From Rickettsiella endosymbiont of Rhagonycha lignosa (lineage in GTDB: Bacteria > Pseudomonadota > Gammaproteobacteria > Diplorickettsiales > Diplorickettsiaceae), in assembly GCF_964031165.1 (NCBI RefSeq), contig NZ_OZ035011.1, forward strand, positions 1,292,001 to 1,356,000: a stretch of DNA of 64,000 nt. Direction: 5' to 3'. This document shows positions 17,413 through 27,283 of the stretch, piece after piece. A model generated the notes under the pieces. That model worked only from the letters and a program-made list of their open reading frames with translations. It did not search any database and was not told the origin of the DNA. The translations under genes were made by a program, and so were the position numbers. Positions within the stretch are counted from its first letter, which is position 1. Every line of letters starts with the position of its first letter.

Positions 17413-20400
17413 CTAGCTTGTTACTTTAGAAAGGTTAGTGGCATTAACCATACTGACTAGCTCTCGGATCACCACTGAAAACATCATTAACTTCAATTCG
17501 CCTGTGCTACGTAAATCTGCCAAAAATTGCTCCCAACGTTGAATAAAATCCTGATTATCTGTCTCCCATTGTTCCAAGCAGATTTCATTACTACCTTGTT
17601 TGTCTATAACACATTGTAAAATAATAACAGTCAAATGACGTTGTTGAGTATCTAGATCATCCAATAAGATCACTCTAGCCAAATTGTCCCATAAAGTTTC
17701 AATCGTTATCTTCATAATTTGCGATCGCAACCAAGTAAATCCAAATCTTTCACCCACCATGAAATATAGTTCGGCTACATCTTGCAAAGCTAAATCATTT
17801 TTCTGCGCTGCATCTATAATATCCAATAAAGCGTATTCATGATCTACATTCGCAATTCGTTTCGCTATATCTTCTGATATACCAACTTCGATAAGCCCTT
17901 GAATATTTTTTTCCCAGTGGTCTCGTTCCTCACCGATAAGTAAATTAGGTAAGTTTTTATTCAGTGTAACTATTGATTGCTTAAATCGATCCACCATTCC
18001 TAAAATATCGGTTAATTGATCTTTATAATTATAGATAAACCATCGAGTTGCACGTCTTATCAAGCGATTAAATTGGCGCATAATAGCGTAACGAATAACT
18101 GGCGCTACCTCATCGCTTAGGTTTTCTGCAATTCCGAGTAGCTCAGAAAAACCAAATACATGGTGCGCAATTGCGTAAGCGCGTGCAATAGAAGCAATAT
18201 CTGCGCCAATTTCGGTTTTTAAACGGAAGACAAATGTAATGCCCATATCATTCACCATGGCATTACTAATCTTGGTTGCAATAATTTCACGACGCAGACT
18301 ATGCTGCTGCATAAATTTGGAGAATCGACCGCGCAAAGGTTTTGGAAAAGCAGACTCCAAAACGCGTTTTAAATAGTCTTCTTCTAAAGAATGCTTCTCC
18401 AGTAACTCAGCTTTTACCCACATTTTGGTATACGCAAGTAATACAGCAATCTCTGGACTAGTTAATCCTTTACCCAACGCTTTCCTTTCTAATAAGGCCT
18501 TTTCATCCGGGAGGAATTCTAATGCTCGGTCTAATTTACCGTGACGCTCTAATTCTTGAATGTAACGGCGATGAAATTCTAATTCCTGCTGAGCATGCAT
18601 AGCCGCTAAACTAATAGTACGTGTTTGACAATAATTATCATAAAGAACAAGTTTAGCAATTTCATCGGTCATTTCTGCTAATAATGCATTGCGTTGATCA
18701 AAAGTCATCTCACCCGAAGCGACCACTGCATTCAATAAAATCTTACAATTAACTTCATGATCCGAACAATCAACACCCGCAGAATTATCAATGAAATCGG
18801 TATAAATTAATCCGCCATTTAGAGCATACTCAACACGACCCAATTGAGTTAAACCAAGATTTCCTCCCTCGGCTACAATCCGACAACGTAATTCTTTAGC
18901 ATCAATACGTAAATTATCGTTTGCTCTATCACCGACATCTGCATTTCTTTCATTCGATGCTTTAACGTAAGTACCAATACCGCCATTCCATAATAAGTCT
19001 ACACTGGCTTTTAATACCGCTCGAATTAATCCATCAGGTGCAATGGAATCTTGACTAATATCTAATAACTTTTTAATCTCGCTAGATAATAGGATAGATT
19101 TTTTAGATCGTAAAAAAATACCACCGCCTTTTGAAATCAAATTGGCATTATAATCCTGCCAACTAGAGCGTGGTAGATTAAATAAACGTTTTCTTTCTTG
19201 AAAGCTTTTTTCTGGATCTGGATTAGGATCAATGAATATATGCATATGATTAAATGCAGCAACAAGCTTAATATGATGAGACAGAAGCATCCCATTACCA
19301 AAGACATCGCCTGACATGTCACCAATACCAACAACGGTAAAATCATTTTTATCCGGATTGAACCCTAATGCTCTACTATGTCTTCTAACAGATTCCCAAG
19401 CTCCACGAGCGGTAATTCCCATTTTTTTATGGTCATAACCAACACTGCCGCCTGAAGCAAACGCATCCCCTAGCCAAAAGTTATATTCAGCCGCGATGGC
19501 ATTCGCAATATCTGAAAAACTTGCTGTACCTTTATCAGCGGCAACAACTAAATAAGGATCTTCTTCATCGTACCGCACGACATCTTTGGGGTGTATAACC
19601 ACATTATTTTGCAAATTATCGGTCAAATCCAATAAGCCGCGCATAAAAGTTTGATAGCAGATGATCACTTCATTCATCACTGCTTCACGATCAGCGTTTT
19701 CAGGTAATTGCTTGCAAACGAAACCACCTTTAGCGCCGGCAGGAACTATCACCGCATTTTTCACCTGCTGAGCTTTCATTAAACCTAATACTTCTGTGCG
19801 AAAATCTTCTCTACGATCGGACCAACGGATACCACCACGAGCAACCTTCGCAGCTCTTAAATGAACCGCCTCAACACGTGGTGAATACACAAAAATTTCA
19901 TACATTGGTCTAGGCAATGGTAAATCTGTAATTTGACTAGGGTTCAACTTAAGTGCCAACCACGGCTTTGGTTTGTTCTGCTGACAGGTTTGATAATAAT
20001 TAGTTCGCAAGGTGGCCTGAATGACTTCAAATAAATTTCGCAAAATGCGATCTTCGTCTAGACTCACGACTGCATCCAAGGCAGTATGTAAACTTTTTTC
20101 CAGACTAGCCGTCACACTACCGGATTCATCTTGAAGACTAGGATCAAAATAATATTTAAATAATTTAACTAAAATTTTAGCGATTTCTGCATTTCGCGAT
20201 ACCACTGTTTCTACGTATGCTTGACTAAATGGCACTCCGATTTGACGAAGATATTTAGTATAAGCTCTTAATATAGAAACTTCACGCCAAGTTAATTGCC
20301 CAGCTAATATTAAACGATTAAACCCATCATTTTCGACTTCTCCAGACCATATCTTACTAAAAGCTTCTTGAAAAATTTCTTTAACTTGAGAAACATCTAT

Positions 20401-22269
20401 GTCATCAATATGCACGGGTTTCACGCCAAAATCATTAATCCATATGCGATGACCATCGGGTAAGGTAATTTCTTGTGGCCATTCATCCATGACGCGTAAG
20501 CCCATATTTTCAAGAACTGGCAAGGCATCCGACAAAATGATGGGTTTGCCTGCCTGAAATAATTTAAACCTTAATGGGACACCCTTTTCATTCGCAGATG
20601 GATAAAAATTCATTTCTAAAGGATGTTCTAGGGAAATTCTTTCTAATTGTGCTATATCATGTACAGCTATGTTTGCAGAAAACGTATCTCGATATCCACT
20701 AGGAAAAGCATACATATATTTTTGTAGCAGGCGCGCACCATCTTGTTCGCCATAATATTCAATTAAAGCCTGACGCAATTCTTCTTTCCAAGAACGGGCT
20801 ACTTCAACCAGTTGTGCTTCAATTTTTTTAACATCATAGGTTAAATCTTTTTTAGGATCCGTCCTAATTAAAAAATGGATGCGCGCAAGATTAGAATCTC
20901 CAAACAAGGTTGAAAAACCAATTTCAATACCGGAAAATTCCCGTACCAAGATCTTTTCCATCTGGCGTTGCAGATCGGTGTTTAATTGTTCTTTGGGTAA
21001 ATAAACTAAACAAGAAATAAAGCGCCGATAATTATCTTGCCTTACGAATAGACGGACTGTTCTTTGCTCTTGAATATGTAAAATACCTAAAGCAAGTTGC
21101 GTTAGTTCCTTCACTGAAGCTTGAAATAAATCATCACGAGGTAAACTTGAAAGAATATCTAATAATGCTTTTCCAGCATGGCCTTTTAAAGGTAGATTTG
21201 AATTTTGTAAAATTAATTGTATCTTGCGTCGTATCAATGGAATACTGCGTGGATCACTATGATAAACTGTTGAAGTATAAAGACCAATAAAGCGTCTTTC
21301 TCCAATTAATTCTCCCTGTTCATTAAAACGTTTGACACCAATGTAATCAGCATAAACGGATCGATGCACTCTGGATTTACTATTGGTCTTAGAAATAACA
21401 AGTACTTGGGGAGAGAAAGCCAAACGACGTGCTTCCGGAGGTAATTCTGTTAAAGGTTTTTCTTCCTTACTTCTGGTTTCATCTCTTAAAACACCTAAAC
21501 CCGATTTTTTGACCATGCGCAATGTCTTATGATCTTTGCTTAAATCGTAATCACGACAACCTAAAAAAGTGAAATGATCATTCAGCAGCCAAACCAAAAA
21601 ATCTTTAGATTCTGCAACATCTTCTGGATCGTAAGGCGGAGAATTTTGTTCCAGTTCGCTTAAACAATTTTGCATTCTCGATCGCATTTCGGGCCAGTCG
21701 TTTACAACTAAACTAACCTGCTCTAATAGCTTTTCCAGCTTTTTAGCCAACTTACTAAGAATTTCAGCACTCGAATTTTTATCAATTTCCAAATAAATCA
21801 AGGCTTCAGTTTGTTTATCGGGAATAGCATCATAAGGTAAAACCTCTGTTACTTTCCCTTGTTGATCACGGCGTAATTTTATATTACCAAAATGAATATT
21901 GAAAAAAATATTAAACCCTTGCCGATTGATCTCCATACGGGTGGAATCTACTAAGAAAGGTTTATCTTCAGCAACGATTTGCACAATGCTATATTTGCTT
22001 TCCCAACCATCTTTTTCAAAGCTAGGATTATAAACACGAATCTTTGCTTGACCAGGTAACCGTTGATAAATAAGATTCCAATGAGAAGCAAGTGCTGCGC
22101 CAAGATTTTCTGCAGAACGACTTCTTAAAGTTTCTAAATCGGTATGGGCATAATACTGGTGGGCAAAAGCAGTAAATAACTTAGTTTGATTTTTTGGGAC
22201 TTTTTGCAATGCAAATTTTAAAATTTTATCTATGATCGATTTATAAACGCGGTTAGTAAGGTTGTTCAT
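17413..22269 (-). CDS. gdhB: NAD-specific glutamate dehydrogenase, large (about 180-kDa) class
   Basis: Oxidative deamination of glutamate to 2-oxoglutarate, feeding amino-acid carbon into the TCA cycle. At 1,618 residues it matches the large bacterial NAD-GDH family. The long N-terminal regulatory region carries ACT-like segments; the catalytic core contains RGGIRWSDRREDFRTEVLGL, then VIVPAGAKGGFVCK with the catalytic Lys, and a Rossmann part with VVGIGDMSGDVFGNGML. NNLTNRVYKSI follows the first Met. It stands alone, divergent from ubiG across 163 bp. Amino-acid catabolism of this kind suits a host-cell-dwelling bacterium, which is inference. Confidence 0.96.
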   Translation of the reverse strand: MNNLTNRVYKSIIDKILKFALQKVPKNQTKLFTAFAHQYYAHTDLETLRSRSAENLGAALASHWNLIYQRLPGQAKIRVYNPSFEKDGWESKYSIVQIVAEDKPFLVDSTRMEINRQGFNIFFNIHFGNIKLRRDQQGKVTEVLPYDAIPDKQTEALIYLEIDKNSSAEILSKLAKKLEKLLEQVSLVVNDWPEMRSRMQNCLSELEQNSPPYDPEDVAESKDFLVWLLNDHFTFLGCRDYDLSKDHKTLRMVKKSGLGVLRDETRSKEEKPLTELPPEARRLAFSPQVLVISKTNSKSRVHRSVYADYIGVKRFNEQGELIGERRFIGLYTSTVYHSDPRSIPLIRRKIQLILQNSNLPLKGHAGKALLDILSSLPRDDLFQASVKELTQLALGILHIQEQRTVRLFVRQDNYRRFISCLVYLPKEQLNTDLQRQMEKILVREFSGIEIGFSTLFGDSNLARIHFLIRTDPKKDLTYDVKKIEAQLVEVARSWKEELRQALIEYYGEQDGARLLQKYMYAFPSGYRDTFSANIAVHDIAQLERISLEHPLEMNFYPSANEKGVPLRFKLFQAGKPIILSDALPVLENMGLRVMDEWPQEITLPDGHRIWINDFGVKPVHIDDIDVSQVKEIFQEAFSKIWSGEVENDGFNRLILAGQLTWREVSILRAYTKYLRQIGVPFSQAYVETVVSRNAEIAKILVKLFKYYFDPSLQDESGSVTASLEKSLHTALDAVVSLDEDRILRNLFEVIQATLRTNYYQTCQQNKPKPWLALKLNPSQITDLPLPRPMYEIFVYSPRVEAVHLRAAKVARGGIRWSDRREDFRTEVLGLMKAQQVKNAVIVPAGAKGGFVCKQLPENADREAVMNEVIICYQTFMRGLLDLTDNLQNNVVIHPKDVVRYDEEDPYLVVAADKGTASFSDIANAIAAEYNFWLGDAFASGGSVGYDHKKMGITARGAWESVRRHSRALGFNPDKNDFTVVGIGDMSGDVFGNGMLLSHHIKLVAAFNHMHIFIDPNPDPEKSFQERKRLFNLPRSSWQDYNANLISKGGGIFLRSKKSILLSSEIKKLLDISQDSIAPDGLIRAVLKASVDLLWNGGIGTYVKASNERNADVGDRANDNLRIDAKELRCRIVAEGGNLGLTQLGRVEYALNGGLIYTDFIDNSAGVDCSDHEVNCKILLNAVVASGEMTFDQRNALLAEMTDEIAKLVLYDNYCQTRTISLAAMHAQQELEFHRRYIQELERHGKLDRALEFLPDEKALLERKALGKGLTSPEIAVLLAYTKMWVKAELLEKHSLEEDYLKRVLESAFPKPLRGRFSKFMQQHSLRREIIATKISNAMVNDMGITFVFRLKTEIGADIASIARAYAIAHHVFGFSELLGIAENLSDEVAPVIRYAIMRQFNRLIRRATRWFIYNYKDQLTDILGMVDRFKQSIVTLNKNLPNLLIGEERDHWEKNIQGLIEVGISEDIAKRIANVDHEYALLDIIDAAQKNDLALQDVAELYFMVGERFGFTWLRSQIMKITIETLWDNLARVILLDDLDTQQRHLTVIILQCVIDKQGSNEICLEQWETDNQDFIQRWEQFLADLRSTGELKLMMFSVVIRELVSMVNATNLSKVTS

Positions 22270-22432
22270 ATTGAACTAAAAAATTGAATGATAAAAATTC
22301 CCCATACCCGTTGGTAAAATCCTTAAATCCAATACTCCTGTTTATAACCAATAGACACTTTATAAGGGGTCAAGTAAACTAGGACATTGTAATACGCTCC
22401 CAACAAAAAACCAATGAAAACCATTTAATTTT

Positions 22433-23140
22433 ATGTCAGCTTCTAATAATAGCGATTCAGCAGAAATCAGCAAGTTTACGCAGATGGCTGAGCAATGGTG
22501 GGATACTGAGGGTCTATGCAAACCCTTACACATCATCAACCCTCTGCGCTTAGATTTTATAACAGCACAACAAGCGCTGCCAGGTCAAAAAGTAATCGAT
22601 ATTGGTTGTGGCGGGGGAATATTAACCGAAACATTGGCTAAAAAAGCTGCTCAAGTTACCGGCATTGATAAAAGTAACTCTCTCATAGAAGTTGCAAAAA
22701 AGCATGCGGAAGAAAATCAATTTTCAATCAAATATTATCTTACTGATGCAGAATCATACGCTAAAAATCATAGTCAGTCCTTTGATGTGGTGTGTTGCAT
22801 GGAGTTATTGGAACATGTCCCTGACCCCAGCTCGCTTATACAAGCTTGTAGTGACTTAGCTAAGCCAGGCGCTAGCATTTTTTTTTCTACTATCAACCGT
22901 AATCCTCGTGCTTACTTATTAGCCATACTCGGCGCGGAATATTTTTTAAAACTTTTACCTCGCGGAACACACGATTATAAAAAGTTTATTCGCCCTTCAG
23001 AATTGGCTAGCGCAGCTCGAAAAGCTAATTTGATACTGCAAAAGTTTCAAGGCATTCACTATAATCCCCTTACCCAACATTATGCCTTAGGAAAAGATAT
23101 CCGAGTCAATTATCTTGCTGCTTTTAAAAAGCGTGCCTAG
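22433..23140 (+). CDS. ubiG: Ubiquinone biosynthesis O-methyltransferase (UbiG)
   Basis: SAM-dependent class I methyltransferase performing both O-methylations of ubiquinone synthesis. It is 235 residues. The N-terminus FTQMAEQWWDTEG...LHIINPLRLDFI is diagnostic for UbiG, motif I is VIDIGCGGGILTE, and VVCCMELLEHVPDP is the post-I/motif II region. YFLKLLPRGTHDYKKFIRPSE matches the membrane-interacting segment of UbiG. It is followed after about 30 bp by a dispersed repeat and then gph, the usual ubiG-gph pairing. Confidence 0.97.
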   Translation: MSASNNSDSAEISKFTQMAEQWWDTEGLCKPLHIINPLRLDFITAQQALPGQKVIDIGCGGGILTETLAKKAAQVTGIDKSNSLIEVAKKHAEENQFSIKYYLTDAESYAKNHSQSFDVVCCMELLEHVPDPSSLIQACSDLAKPGASIFFSTINRNPRAYLLAILGAEYFLKLLPRGTHDYKKFIRPSELASAARKANLILQKFQGIHYNPLTQHYALGKDIRVNYLAAFKKRA

Positions 23141-23173
23141 TTATGCCATTTGCAATTTCAAGACATGCAAAAA

Positions 23174-23299
23174 TATACTCACAGCAATTTGATTTTTGGC
23201 AAAGCGCCGCTAGAATGAAGCAACCTTCGTTCCTATGTTATACATGAGGATTGCGAGTTGAGCGGCAACACAGATAAAAATTCAAGTGCAAAAAGTGTA
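23174..23299 (+). repeat. Dispersed palindromic repeat, copy C
   Basis: About 126 bp between ubiG and gph, starting TATACTCACAGCAATTTGAT and ending near AATTCAAGTGCAAAAAGTGTA. The last 42 bases are translated as the N-terminus of the gph frame. The end is slightly diverged (AAAAAGTGTA instead of GAAGAGTATA). Confidence 0.85.
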
Positions 23300-23956
23300 A
23301 ATGGAATACTTTTTGACCTCGACGGAACCCTATTAGATACTGCCACGGATTTAGCTGCCGCGCTCAATCACGTTTTAACCTTACAACAAAAAAAACCTTT
23401 ACCTATTGATAATATTCGACCTGCTATATCTACCGGCGTAGCTGGGTTATTGAAACTTGGACTCCAGATCGAAGTAAACGATCCTATTTTCCCTCAATTA
23501 CGCAAACAATTTCTTGATTATTACACACAACATATTTGTGTATTTACTCATTTATTCCCAGGCGTAGAAATTTTAATTAATTACTTACAAGAAAAAAAAT
23601 GGCCTTGGGGTATTGTCACTAATAAATCGACTATTTTAACTGAGCCGTTAATAAAAAAATTTCCATTACTCAATAAAGCTAAATGTATTATCGCCGGCGA
23701 TACACTTAAATATAGCAAGCCTCATCCCTTACCTTTATTATATGCTTGTGCGTGCATAAACTGCCTTCCTGAAAATTGTATTTATGTTGGTGATGCTAAA
23801 TGCGATATCGATGCGGCTAATGCTGCGGGCATGTATAGTCTTATCGCAACTTATGGATATTTCAATAACAAAGATGATATAACTACTTGGAATGCCAGTT
23901 CCACTATTGCTACTCCTCTTGATATTATTAACTATTTAAAACAATCAAAACTCTAA
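23258..23956 (+). CDS. gph: Phosphoglycolate phosphatase-like HAD hydrolase, N-terminus encoded by a repeat
   Basis: HAD-superfamily phosphatase expected to hydrolyse 2-phosphoglycolate; its place after ubiG matches gph in related bacteria. The nucleophile motif is GILFDLDGTLLDT, motif II is IVTNKS, the Lys motif is in SKPHP, and motif IV is VGDAKCDIDAA. The only start-like codon before the HAD motif is a TTG at 23258, which lies in the repeat and adds MSGNTDKNSSAKS. No in-frame ATG exists between the repeat and NGILFDLDG, so the repeat supplies both the initiation region and the first residues. Other members of the HAD family with a similar fold cannot be excluded. Confidence 0.88.
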   Translation: MSGNTDKNSSAKSVNGILFDLDGTLLDTATDLAAALNHVLTLQQKKPLPIDNIRPAISTGVAGLLKLGLQIEVNDPIFPQLRKQFLDYYTQHICVFTHLFPGVEILINYLQEKKWPWGIVTNKSTILTEPLIKKFPLLNKAKCIIAGDTLKYSKPHPLPLLYACACINCLPENCIYVGDAKCDIDAANAAGMYSLIATYGYFNNKDDITTWNASSTIATPLDIINYLKQSKL

Positions 23957-24033
23957 TTATAAAACTCATCACGATTTAAAAAACAAAAAAATTTTTTGCT
24001 ATACTTAAATTCCTCATTCTACCGAGCATAAAG

Positions 24034-24420
24034 ATGACTAATTTGTTAGAACCTACTTTACGGGTAAAAACCAGGCCTAACGATGCCAATAAAGCCGGCG
24101 ATATTTTTGGTGGCTGGTTGATGTCACAAATCGACATTGCTGGAGCTATTGCTGCCGCGCAACGTGCTAAGGGCCCTGTCGTTACTGTTGCGGTCAAAGA
24201 ATTAAAGTTCTTACAACCTTTGTTTATTTATGATATTGCAAGCTTTTATACCAAGATTATCGCAGTAGGAAAAACTTCAGTAACGATAGAGGTAGAAGTC
24301 TATGCAGAACGTTATCAAGAAGGAGTGAATGAATCTACTCAAATTAAAGTTTCGGAAGCCAGTCTAGTTTATGTAGCAGTATCAAAACCTGGAGAAAAAC
24401 GTTTAATCCCCAACGAATAA
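24034..24420 (+). CDS. yciA: YciA-like acyl-CoA thioesterase (hotdog fold)
   Basis: 128-residue single hotdog-domain acyl-CoA hydrolase. The stretch NDANKAGDIFGGWLMSQID contains the conserved N/D-x-G-x-x-FGG arrangement with the catalytic Asp of YciA-type enzymes, followed by the long hotdog helix (AGAIAAAQRAKG). VAVKELKFLQPL matches the family's core strand region. The length is typical. It converges with minE across 10 bp. The substrate range is not deducible from sequence; YciA prefers a broad set of acyl-CoAs. Confidence 0.9.
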   Translation: MTNLLEPTLRVKTRPNDANKAGDIFGGWLMSQIDIAGAIAAAQRAKGPVVTVAVKELKFLQPLFIYDIASFYTKIIAVGKTSVTIEVEVYAERYQEGVNESTQIKVSEASLVYVAVSKPGEKRLIPNE

Positions 24421-24430
24421 TAAACCAACG

Positions 24431-24709
24431 TTAAACGCCACTACCTATAGTTATTTCTGCATTAGGTAGCGTTATATTTAATTCTAATATCGAGCAATTC
24501 CCGGTTCGTTCCAGCTCAACTTTGACTTGATCTTGATCGATATCGACATATTTAGCAATGACTTCAATCAATTCCTGTTGCAATCTCGGTAAAAAGTCGG
24601 AATTATTCTCGGTTCTGCGTTCATGAGATACAATAATTTGTAAACGCTCTTTAGCAAGCGTCGCAGTATTTTTAGGTTTATTTCTAAAAATATAATCTAA
24701 CAAGCTCAT
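24431..24709 (-). CDS. minE: Cell division topological specificity factor MinE
   Basis: 92-residue MinE. The N-terminal MSLLDYIFRNK is the membrane-targeting sequence, AKERLQIIVSHER is the MinD-contact helix/strand, and the C-terminal topological domain follows (LQQELIEVIAKYVDID). It overlaps minD by four bases (ATGA), so the two are translationally coupled. It drives MinD oscillation and midcell placement of the Z ring. Confidence 0.98.
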   Translation of the reverse strand: MSLLDYIFRNKPKNTATLAKERLQIIVSHERRTENNSDFLPRLQQELIEVIAKYVDIDQDQVKVELERTGNCSILELNITLPNAEITIGSGV

Positions 24710-25530
24710 GTTGCTACCTCCTCACGACCAAAGAGACGACGTAACAAACCTTTCTTTTCTAGTTTAATAAATTTAAAAGGTATTTCTTCGCCTAATAAGC
24801 GAGAAACAGCATCCGCATAAGCCTGATGCGCATCGCTTTCTCCGTTTAACGTAACGGGCACGCCTGCATTGGATGCGCGTAATACGGCTTGTGATTCTGG
24901 AATAACGCTCAATAAGGGAATGGATAATATATCCAACACATCATCCACGCTAAGCATATCGCCTTTTTCTACTCGTGTTAAAGAATAGCGTGTCAGGAGT
25001 AAATGTTGCTTCACTGGTTCAAGACCTAATTCAGCACGTCTCGATTTACTATCTAAGATTCCTAACATTCTATCGGAATCTCTAACAGAAGAAACTTCTG
25101 GGTTGCTGACAACAATCGCTATATCAGCAAAATACATGGCTAAAGTTGCACCGCGTTCTATACCGGCAGGTGAATCGCAAAGAATATAATCAAAATCTTT
25201 TTTGAGTTCGTCTAAAATTTTTTCCACACCTTCCTTGGTCAAAGCATCCTTATCGCGAGTTTGTGAAGCAGGTAGAATATAAAGATTCTCAAGTCTTTTA
25301 TCTTTAATTAAGGCTTGTTTAATATTCGCTTCGCCGCGAATCACATTCACAAAATCAAAAACAACTCGTCTTTCGCAACCCATAATCAGATCGAGATTAC
25401 GCAAACCAATATCAAAATCAATAACGACTGTTTTAAACCCACGAAAAGCAAGACCTGCTGCCATCGCAGCACTACTTGTCGTTTTTCCGACACCACCCTT
25501 TCCAGATGTAATAACAATAATTTCAGCCAA
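24706..25530 (-). CDS. minD: Septum site-determining ATPase MinD
   Basis: 274-residue ParA/MinD ATPase. It has the deviant Walker A GKGGVGKTT at residues 10-18, DFDIGLRNLDLIMG as switch region, ILCDSPAGIE as Walker B area, and a C-terminal amphipathic membrane helix (KKGLLRRLFGREEV). It recruits MinC and MinE at the membrane. Upstream (25531 onward) there is no minC: the next gene is recO on the opposite strand. Confidence 0.99.
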   Translation of the reverse strand: MAEIIVITSGKGGVGKTTSSAAMAAGLAFRGFKTVVIDFDIGLRNLDLIMGCERRVVFDFVNVIRGEANIKQALIKDKRLENLYILPASQTRDKDALTKEGVEKILDELKKDFDYILCDSPAGIERGATLAMYFADIAIVVSNPEVSSVRDSDRMLGILDSKSRRAELGLEPVKQHLLLTRYSLTRVEKGDMLSVDDVLDILSIPLLSVIPESQAVLRASNAGVPVTLNGESDAHQAYADAVSRLLGEEIPFKFIKLEKKGLLRRLFGREEVAT

Positions 25531-25805
25531 GGGTTGCTCCTATTATCAATTTAAAGAATGTTGTAGCGATCATTTTCAGCTAAGATTATTTTTTAGATTC
25601 GTTATGGCATTGCTTAGTAAGTGCTCACCCTATATATTGGTGAACGCACCGTTAAAACACCTATATAGGCTAATATTACTGGATTTCCTTAAAAAGTGGA
25701 AGTTTTCTTTTCCTACGCAAAAGATTAAAGTTTATTTTTTGCATAAGAAAAATACAAGGCAAGTTAATATTGCATATTATTCTCATTTTTATCTTTTTTA
25801 GTTCT

Positions 25806-26522
25806 ATGCTAAGCACCGAACAACTACAAGCTGCATATATTTTGCACACCCGTCCTTATCGAGACACTAGTTTACTAATAGACGCATTTACAGCTTCGCA
25901 AGGTAGAATAAATCTTATTGCGAAAGGCGCGCGGGGAGTACGTGGAAAAAAATCACGTTTCAAAGGATCATTACAAGCTTTTGTACCATTACTACTTTCT
26001 TGGCGCGGCAAAACTGATCTCATGAATTTACTCAATGCAGAACCCCATCCTATTTCTCTTCCTCATTTAACAGGTAAACTTTTAGTTTGTGGCCTTTATC
26101 TCAATGAACTATTAATCCGTTTACTTTATCGTTACGATCCTTATCCGCATTTGTTCCAAGCTTATCAAACGGCGCTGTGCAGCTTACCTGACAATCCAGC
26201 TATTGCTTTACGTTTGTTTGAAAAAAAACTACTCGCTGAATTAGGTTATGCTTTATATCTGGATAAGGATAGTCAAACCAACCAAGCTCTTTTACCTTAT
26301 CAATTTTACCAATTTATCCCAAGTCAAGGTTTGGTTGTTTGCTTAAATAAATCACTACCTAAGCAGTCAGTTTTTTCTGGCGCATCACTTTTGGCGATGC
26401 ACCATGAAGCATGGGATACGCCTATACATTTATTAGATGCAAAGCGTTTATTTCGTCTTGCTCTAAATTATCTACTCGAAGGCAAAATTATCCGTAGTCG
26501 TGAATTATTAGTGCTGTCATAG
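25806..26522 (+). CDS. recO: DNA repair protein RecO
   Basis: Recombination mediator that loads RecA together with RecR. From the ATG at 25806 it is 238 residues, the usual length, and begins MLSTEQLQAAYILHTRPYRDTS, the conserved RecO start with the OB fold following (SLLIDAFTASQGRINLIAKGARG). An upstream ATG at 25770 would add 12 hydrophobic residues not expected in RecO, so I reject it. The N-terminal basic stretch (GARGVRGKKSRFKG) fits DNA binding. No strong Shine-Dalgarno is visible. Confidence 0.93.
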   Translation: MLSTEQLQAAYILHTRPYRDTSLLIDAFTASQGRINLIAKGARGVRGKKSRFKGSLQAFVPLLLSWRGKTDLMNLLNAEPHPISLPHLTGKLLVCGLYLNELLIRLLYRYDPYPHLFQAYQTALCSLPDNPAIALRLFEKKLLAELGYALYLDKDSQTNQALLPYQFYQFIPSQGLVVCLNKSLPKQSVFSGASLLAMHHEAWDTPIHLLDAKRLFRLALNYLLEGKIIRSRELLVLS

Positions 26523-26610
26523 TACCGCTGATGGTAATTCGCAAAGATATACTTATAGCAATTGACAGAAATATGCTAGGTTTAAAGAGTTAAATACATA
26601 GACGTATACG

Positions 26611-26639
26611 TTGACATCTAATAATATTATTAATATTAT
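26611..26639 (+). promoter_or_regulatory. Probable sigma-70 promoter
   Basis: A perfect -35 TTGACA at 26611-26616 and -10 TATTAT at 26634-26639, separated by 17 bp. It would start transcription near 26646, giving a leader of about 88 nt before the glycine-zipper lipoprotein gene. Confidence 0.65.
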
Positions 26640-26733
26640 CTTTTAATAAGCTTAAGTACCCTTAATTCAACACTTACTTCAACTTACTACTTATATATCT
26701 TAGAATAATACACTGAAATTTACGGGGTTCATT

Positions 26734-27216
26734 ATGAAGTTTCACGTCCAATGCTTACTCTCTATCCTAGGCCTATCGCTTTTAGCAGGTTGTGCATCTT
26801 CTTTATCACCAGAGGTTTATACTACAAGTGGGGCTGGACATGTTCAGCGTGTTGCTAAGGGTGTGGTAACCAGTAGCCGAGTTGTGAAAGTAACCGGAAA
26901 TGGCGAGCTTGGTGTTGGAGGTATAGCCGGAGGTGCTTTAGGCGCTATTGCTGGCTCCGAAATAGGCGGAGGGAGAGGTAGTTTAGCAAGCGGGATTGGT
27001 GGCGCTCTATTAGGTGGTTTTGCAGGTAATCAAATTCAAAAAGGTCTTTCAACACAAACCGGCGTTGAGTATGTAGTTAAACTCAGAAATAACTCGTTAA
27101 TTTCTGTCGTACAAGCACCGACCCCAACTTTTAATCGCGGCCAGCATGTATTAGTACAATATGGTGCTGGTGGTCGTCCGCGCATCATTGCAGATCCTGA
27201 TTACTATGCACGTTAA
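26734..27216 (+). CDS. Glycine-zipper outer-membrane lipoprotein (SlyB/PcP family)
   Basis: 160-residue lipoprotein: signal peptide with lipobox LLAGC at about residues 16-20. Its mature part contains a glycine-zipper region (GGIAGGALGAIAGSEIGGG, then GIGGALLGGFAGNQ) typical of the 17-kDa surface antigen/SlyB family, and ends with a small beta region (VEYVVKLRNNSLISVVQ). The likely location is the outer membrane. The family contributes to envelope integrity, but the precise role is unknown. It is preceded by the strong promoter at 26611. In pathogens, members are often surface antigens. Confidence 0.88.
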   Translation: MKFHVQCLLSILGLSLLAGCASSLSPEVYTTSGAGHVQRVAKGVVTSSRVVKVTGNGELGVGGIAGGALGAIAGSEIGGGRGSLASGIGGALLGGFAGNQIQKGLSTQTGVEYVVKLRNNSLISVVQAPTPTFNRGQHVLVQYGAGGRPRIIADPDYYAR

Positions 27217-27283
27217 TCGTTTAATTCTTCAACTGCTTAGATAATTGAAAATTAAATTTACTCCATTCTTTTCAGGAAAAAAA

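Noticed and set aside
25770-25805. N-terminal extension of RecO
   Set aside because: Hydrophobic, not conserved, and the family begins at MLSTEQLQAA.
26540-26578. Partial copy of the dispersed repeat (ATATACTTATAGCAATTGAC)
   Set aside because: Only about 17 matching bases at one end; too short to distinguish from chance.
27245-27283. N-terminal extension of the AmpG-like permease from TTG 27245
   Set aside because: The ATG at 27284 has a proper AGGA site and the family starts there.
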